Source: Actinomycetes bacterium
Lineage (GTDB): Bacteria > Actinomycetota > Acidimicrobiia > Acidimicrobiales > Bog-793
DNA length: 32,827 bases
NCBI GenBank assembly: GCA_021821585.1
Contig: JAKACF010000003.1
Coordinates: 1-32,827, forward strand
Direction: 5' to 3'
Position numbers and translations under genes: made by a program. The stretch's first letter is position 1, and each line of letters starts with the position of its first letter. Below are positions 30,697-32,827 of the stretch, in pieces. Below the pieces are notes generated by a model. It was not told where the DNA came from and did no database searches. It was given only the letters and a program-made list of their open reading frames with translations.

Positions 30697-31863
30697 ATGT
30701 ACCAGCTGACGCCTGCGGACGAGTCGATCCGGGACCGCGCGCGGTCCTTCGTCGGCGACCTCATCCCCTACGAGGAGCAGGCGGAGGCCAACGAGGGCAG
30801 GCTGCCGGACGGCGTGGCCGAGAAGATGAAGGCCCGGGCGCGACAGGAGGGCCTGCTCGCCACCAACATGCCGGCGGACCTCGGGGGCGGCGGCTGCTCG
30901 ATGCTCCAGCAGGTCCTCGTGCAGGAACAGGTGGGGCGCGTGACCAACACCCTCGCGTGGATGCTGTCGACCCCCCCCGCCTGGTGGCCGGCGGTGGCGA
31001 CCGAGGAGCAGCGGCGCCGCTACCTCGTCCCGACGGTGGCCGGCGAGATGTCCGAGTGCTACGCCATCACCGAGGAGGCGGCCGGCTCCGACGTCGACGG
31101 CATCGAGGCGACGGCGAGGCGGGAGGGCGACGGGTACGTCCTCGACGGCGTGAAGTGGCACGTCACCTCCTTCAACGAGGCGGCCTACGCCTTCTTCCAG
31201 GCCCGCCTCGCCGACGGGCCCCACGCCGGCGAGCACGCCATGTTCGTGGTCGACCTCCCCTCCCCCGGCGTCCGGGTGGTGCGCACCCCGGCCTACTCCC
31301 ACACGACCACCCACCACCATCCGATCGTCGCCTTCGAGGGCGTGCGCGTGCCCGCCGGCAGCCTCGTCGGCCAGGAGGGCGCCGGCATGACCTTCGCCTA
31401 CGAGTGGTTCCGCTTCGAGCGCTTCATGGTGGCAGCCCGCTGCCTCGGGGCCGGCGAGCGCCTCGTCGAGGAGGCGACCCGCTTCGCGAACGAGCGCGTC
31501 GTCGGCGGGCGGCCGATCGCCGAGTACCAGCTGGTGCAGGCGATGCTGGCTGACAGCGCGACCGAGCTCTTCGCCGCCCGCTCGATGCTCTACGAGGCGG
31601 CCCGCGGGGTCGACGAGGGCCGTGACGTGAAGATCCAGCACGCCCAGGCGTCGATGGCCAAGCTCTACTGCTCGGAGATGGCCAACCGGGTGGCCGACCG
31701 GACGGTGCAGATCTTCGGGGGCCGGGGCTTCATGCGCGAGAACGTCGCCGAGCGCTTCTACCGGGAGCTCAGGGTGGAGCGGATCTGGGAGGGCACGAGC
31801 GAGCTCCAGCGGCTCATCGTCGCCGGCCAGCTCGCCAAGCGGGGCGTCCGCTCCCTCGTGTGA
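30697..31863 (+). CDS. Acyl-CoA dehydrogenase family protein
   Basis: FAD enzyme of 388 aa that would insert an alpha,beta double bond into an acyl-CoA (electrons to ETF). N-terminal helical domain (about 1-115), beta domain with CYAITEEAAGSDVDGIEATA (121-140), and C-terminal domain with QIFGGRGFMRENVAERFYRELRVERIWEGTSELQRL, in which Glu365 of WEGT is at the usual catalytic-base position. The length fits the family. The start was chosen at the ATG six bases after GAGGAG; a longer frame begins upstream but would run through operator O4. The stop is only three bases from the end of the convergent Rieske gene. Substrate unknown; some close relatives act on carnitine-type CoA esters such as crotonobetainyl/butyrobetainyl-CoA, worth testing given the neighbours. 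Confidence 0.9.
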   Translation: MYQLTPADESIRDRARSFVGDLIPYEEQAEANEGRLPDGVAEKMKARARQEGLLATNMPADLGGGGCSMLQQVLVQEQVGRVTNTLAWMLSTPPAWWPAVATEEQRRRYLVPTVAGEMSECYAITEEAAGSDVDGIEATARREGDGYVLDGVKWHVTSFNEAAYAFFQARLADGPHAGEHAMFVVDLPSPGVRVVRTPAYSHTTTHHHPIVAFEGVRVPAGSLVGQEGAGMTFAYEWFRFERFMVAARCLGAGERLVEEATRFANERVVGGRPIAEYQLVQAMLADSATELFAARSMLYEAARGVDEGRDVKIQHAQASMAKLYCSEMANRVADRTVQIFGGRGFMRENVAERFYRELRVERIWEGTSELQRLIVAGQLAKRGVRSLV

Positions 31864-31866
31864 GGC

Positions 31867-32827
31867 TCAACCGGCCGAGCTGAACTCGGCCGTGCGGACC
31901 GGCTCGCCGAGGTAACCGCGGGCCACCATCGTGACGAACTGGTACACGCCGTCCTCCTGGCTCGAGAGCGGCCCGGGGAGGGCGCCCTTGGACGACAGCC
32001 CGCGCTGGACCGACTCGCAGGCGAGCCAGTCCTGACGGTTCGTGATGTCCCAGAAGTCGACGGCGAAGGCGGGGTCGAAGTCCTCGCGGGCGGCGTCCTC
32101 GGGGGCGAAGTGCCACTCGCAGACGATCTTCGTCCGGTCCGGGCCGAGCGGGGTGAGGACGTGGGTCATCACGTAGTCGGGGTGCAGGCTGACGAGCACG
32201 TTCGGGAACAGTCCGATGTAGTCGACGATGCGCCGCCGCCGCTCGTCGAGGCCACGCAGCGGAGAGGCACCCGTCGTGGTGTGGAGCGACATCGTGGCGT
32301 AGCCCTCCCGGATGTCCATCCAGCCCGCCACCCAGGCGCCCCGGCCGGGGTGGTAGTAGTTCTCGCCGCTGCGGGGCGGGCTGGCGGCGCACAGCTCGGG
32401 GTGGATGACCGGGCAGTGGTAGCACTCCTGGTAGTTCTCGGTCAGGATCTTCCAGTTGGCCGCCACGACGTACTCGTGGCGGCCCCGTGTCACCAGCCGT
32501 TCCGGCTCGTAGGGGGCGACGATCTCCTCCAGGCCGGCCACGTGCTCGGAGAAGGGCCCGGCGGCGCCTGCGGCGTCGACGAAGAGCAGGCCGTGCCACT
32601 CGGCGAGGGGGAGCTCGACGAGGCCGAACTCGAGTGGGTCGAAGTGGTCGTCCCCGTCGAAGTCGGGCGCCTTGCGCAGCCTGCCGTCCAGGCGGTACGA
32701 CCAGGCGTGGTAGGGGCAGAGCACGATCGGCCGGTTGACGGTGGCCGCCCCGCACGCCAACAGCTCATGGCCGCGGTGGCGGCAGGCGTTGACGAAGGCC
32801 CTCGCCCGGCCCTCCTGGTCCCGCATG
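31867..32827 (-). CDS. Rieske non-haem iron oxygenase, large subunit (5' part missing)
   Basis: About 320 codons of an aromatic-ring-hydroxylating-type oxygenase alpha subunit; the gene begins beyond the right edge. The visible part includes the Rieske [2Fe-2S] ligands NACRHRGHELLACG ... LCPYHAWSY (Cys-X-His and Cys-X2-His), then the catalytic domain with NWKILTENYQECYHCPVIHPEL, which supplies the two His ligands of the mononuclear iron, and a later DFWDITNRQDWLACESVQRG segment typical of the subgroup that includes glycine betaine (GbcA), carnitine (CntA) and stachydrine oxygenases. It acts with a reductase, which is not in view. If it demethylates a quaternary amine, one product would be formaldehyde. 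TGA stop three bases from the acyl-CoA dehydrogenase stop. Confidence 0.9.
   Translation of the reverse strand, partial: MRDQEGRARAFVNACRHRGHELLACGAATVNRPIVLCPYHAWSYRLDGRLRKAPDFDGDDHFDPLEFGLVELPLAEWHGLLFVDAAGAAGPFSEHVAGLEEIVAPYEPERLVTRGRHEYVVAANWKILTENYQECYHCPVIHPELCAASPPRSGENYYHPGRGAWVAGWMDIREGYATMSLHTTTGASPLRGLDERRRRIVDYIGLFPNVLVSLHPDYVMTHVLTPLGPDRTKIVCEWHFAPEDAAREDFDPAFAVDFWDITNRQDWLACESVQRGLSSKGALPGPLSSQEDGVYQFVTMVARGYLGEPVRTAEFSSAG

Overview
The window is about 33 kb of very GC-rich, densely packed DNA from an actinomycete-type bacterium (Actinomycetota). Supporting signs are GTG starts, 4-bp stop/start overlaps, a mycothiol-dependent formaldehyde dehydrogenase, two wax-ester-synthase/DGAT enzymes, a DUF3068 protein, a DUF1918 protein and Thr-rich lipoprotein linkers. 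The linkers and overall style suggest a lineage such as Acidimicrobiia, but that is a guess. All 29 protein genes found look chromosomal. I saw no rRNA, tRNA, CRISPR array, insertion sequence or phage gene.

Region 1 (1-11.1 kb) is a sensing and stress neighbourhood. It starts with the N-terminal part of a DevS/NarL-type sensor kinase (PAS-PAS-GAF-HisKA_3) and a divergent DHA2-type MFS exporter. A minus-strand group follows: DUF1918, an L,D-transpeptidase lipoprotein and a CBS-pair protein. Next come a 62-aa conserved small protein, an inositol-monophosphatase-family enzyme behind an MFS solute transporter with an unusual C-terminal domain, a small Cys/His protein, a GAF-GAF-PP2C (RsbU/SpoIIE-like) phosphatase and a CBS-CBS-BON protein. 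Related inverted elements resembling one half of a DosR/DevR box lie in three of the intergenic regions.

Region 2 (11.1-18.7 kb) has a mycothiol-linked MBL hydrolase and mscR (S-(hydroxymethyl)mycothiol dehydrogenase), both on the minus strand. Between them sits a tight plus-strand operon: DUF3068 membrane protein, WS/DGAT, WS/DGAT, acyl-CoA synthetase. All three internal junctions are 4-bp overlaps. The operon probably activates fatty acids and makes storage or envelope lipids.

Region 3 (18.7-32.8 kb) begins with an unassigned lipoprotein and continues with what looks like a single regulon. It contains a class III aminotransferase, a complete polyamine-type ABC importer (binding protein, two permeases, ATPase), a TetR regulator, a CrtI/PYROXD2-like FAD oxidoreductase coupled to an ADP-forming acyl-CoA synthetase, a cupin, an acyl-CoA dehydrogenase and a Rieske oxygenase that runs off the right edge. 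Four near-identical TetR-type inverted repeats (core GACTGAAC-NN-TCAGTC or a spaced version) precede the aminotransferase, the importer, the tetR/oxidoreductase divergent pair and the acyl-CoA dehydrogenase. This is the strongest candidate for an undescribed system: a TetR-controlled route for taking up an amine or quaternary-ammonium compound and converting it through oxidation and CoA-ester steps. The Rieske enzyme resembles betaine/carnitine-type oxygenases, whose demethylating members release formaldehyde, and mscR lies about 13 kb away, so a link is possible but unproven.
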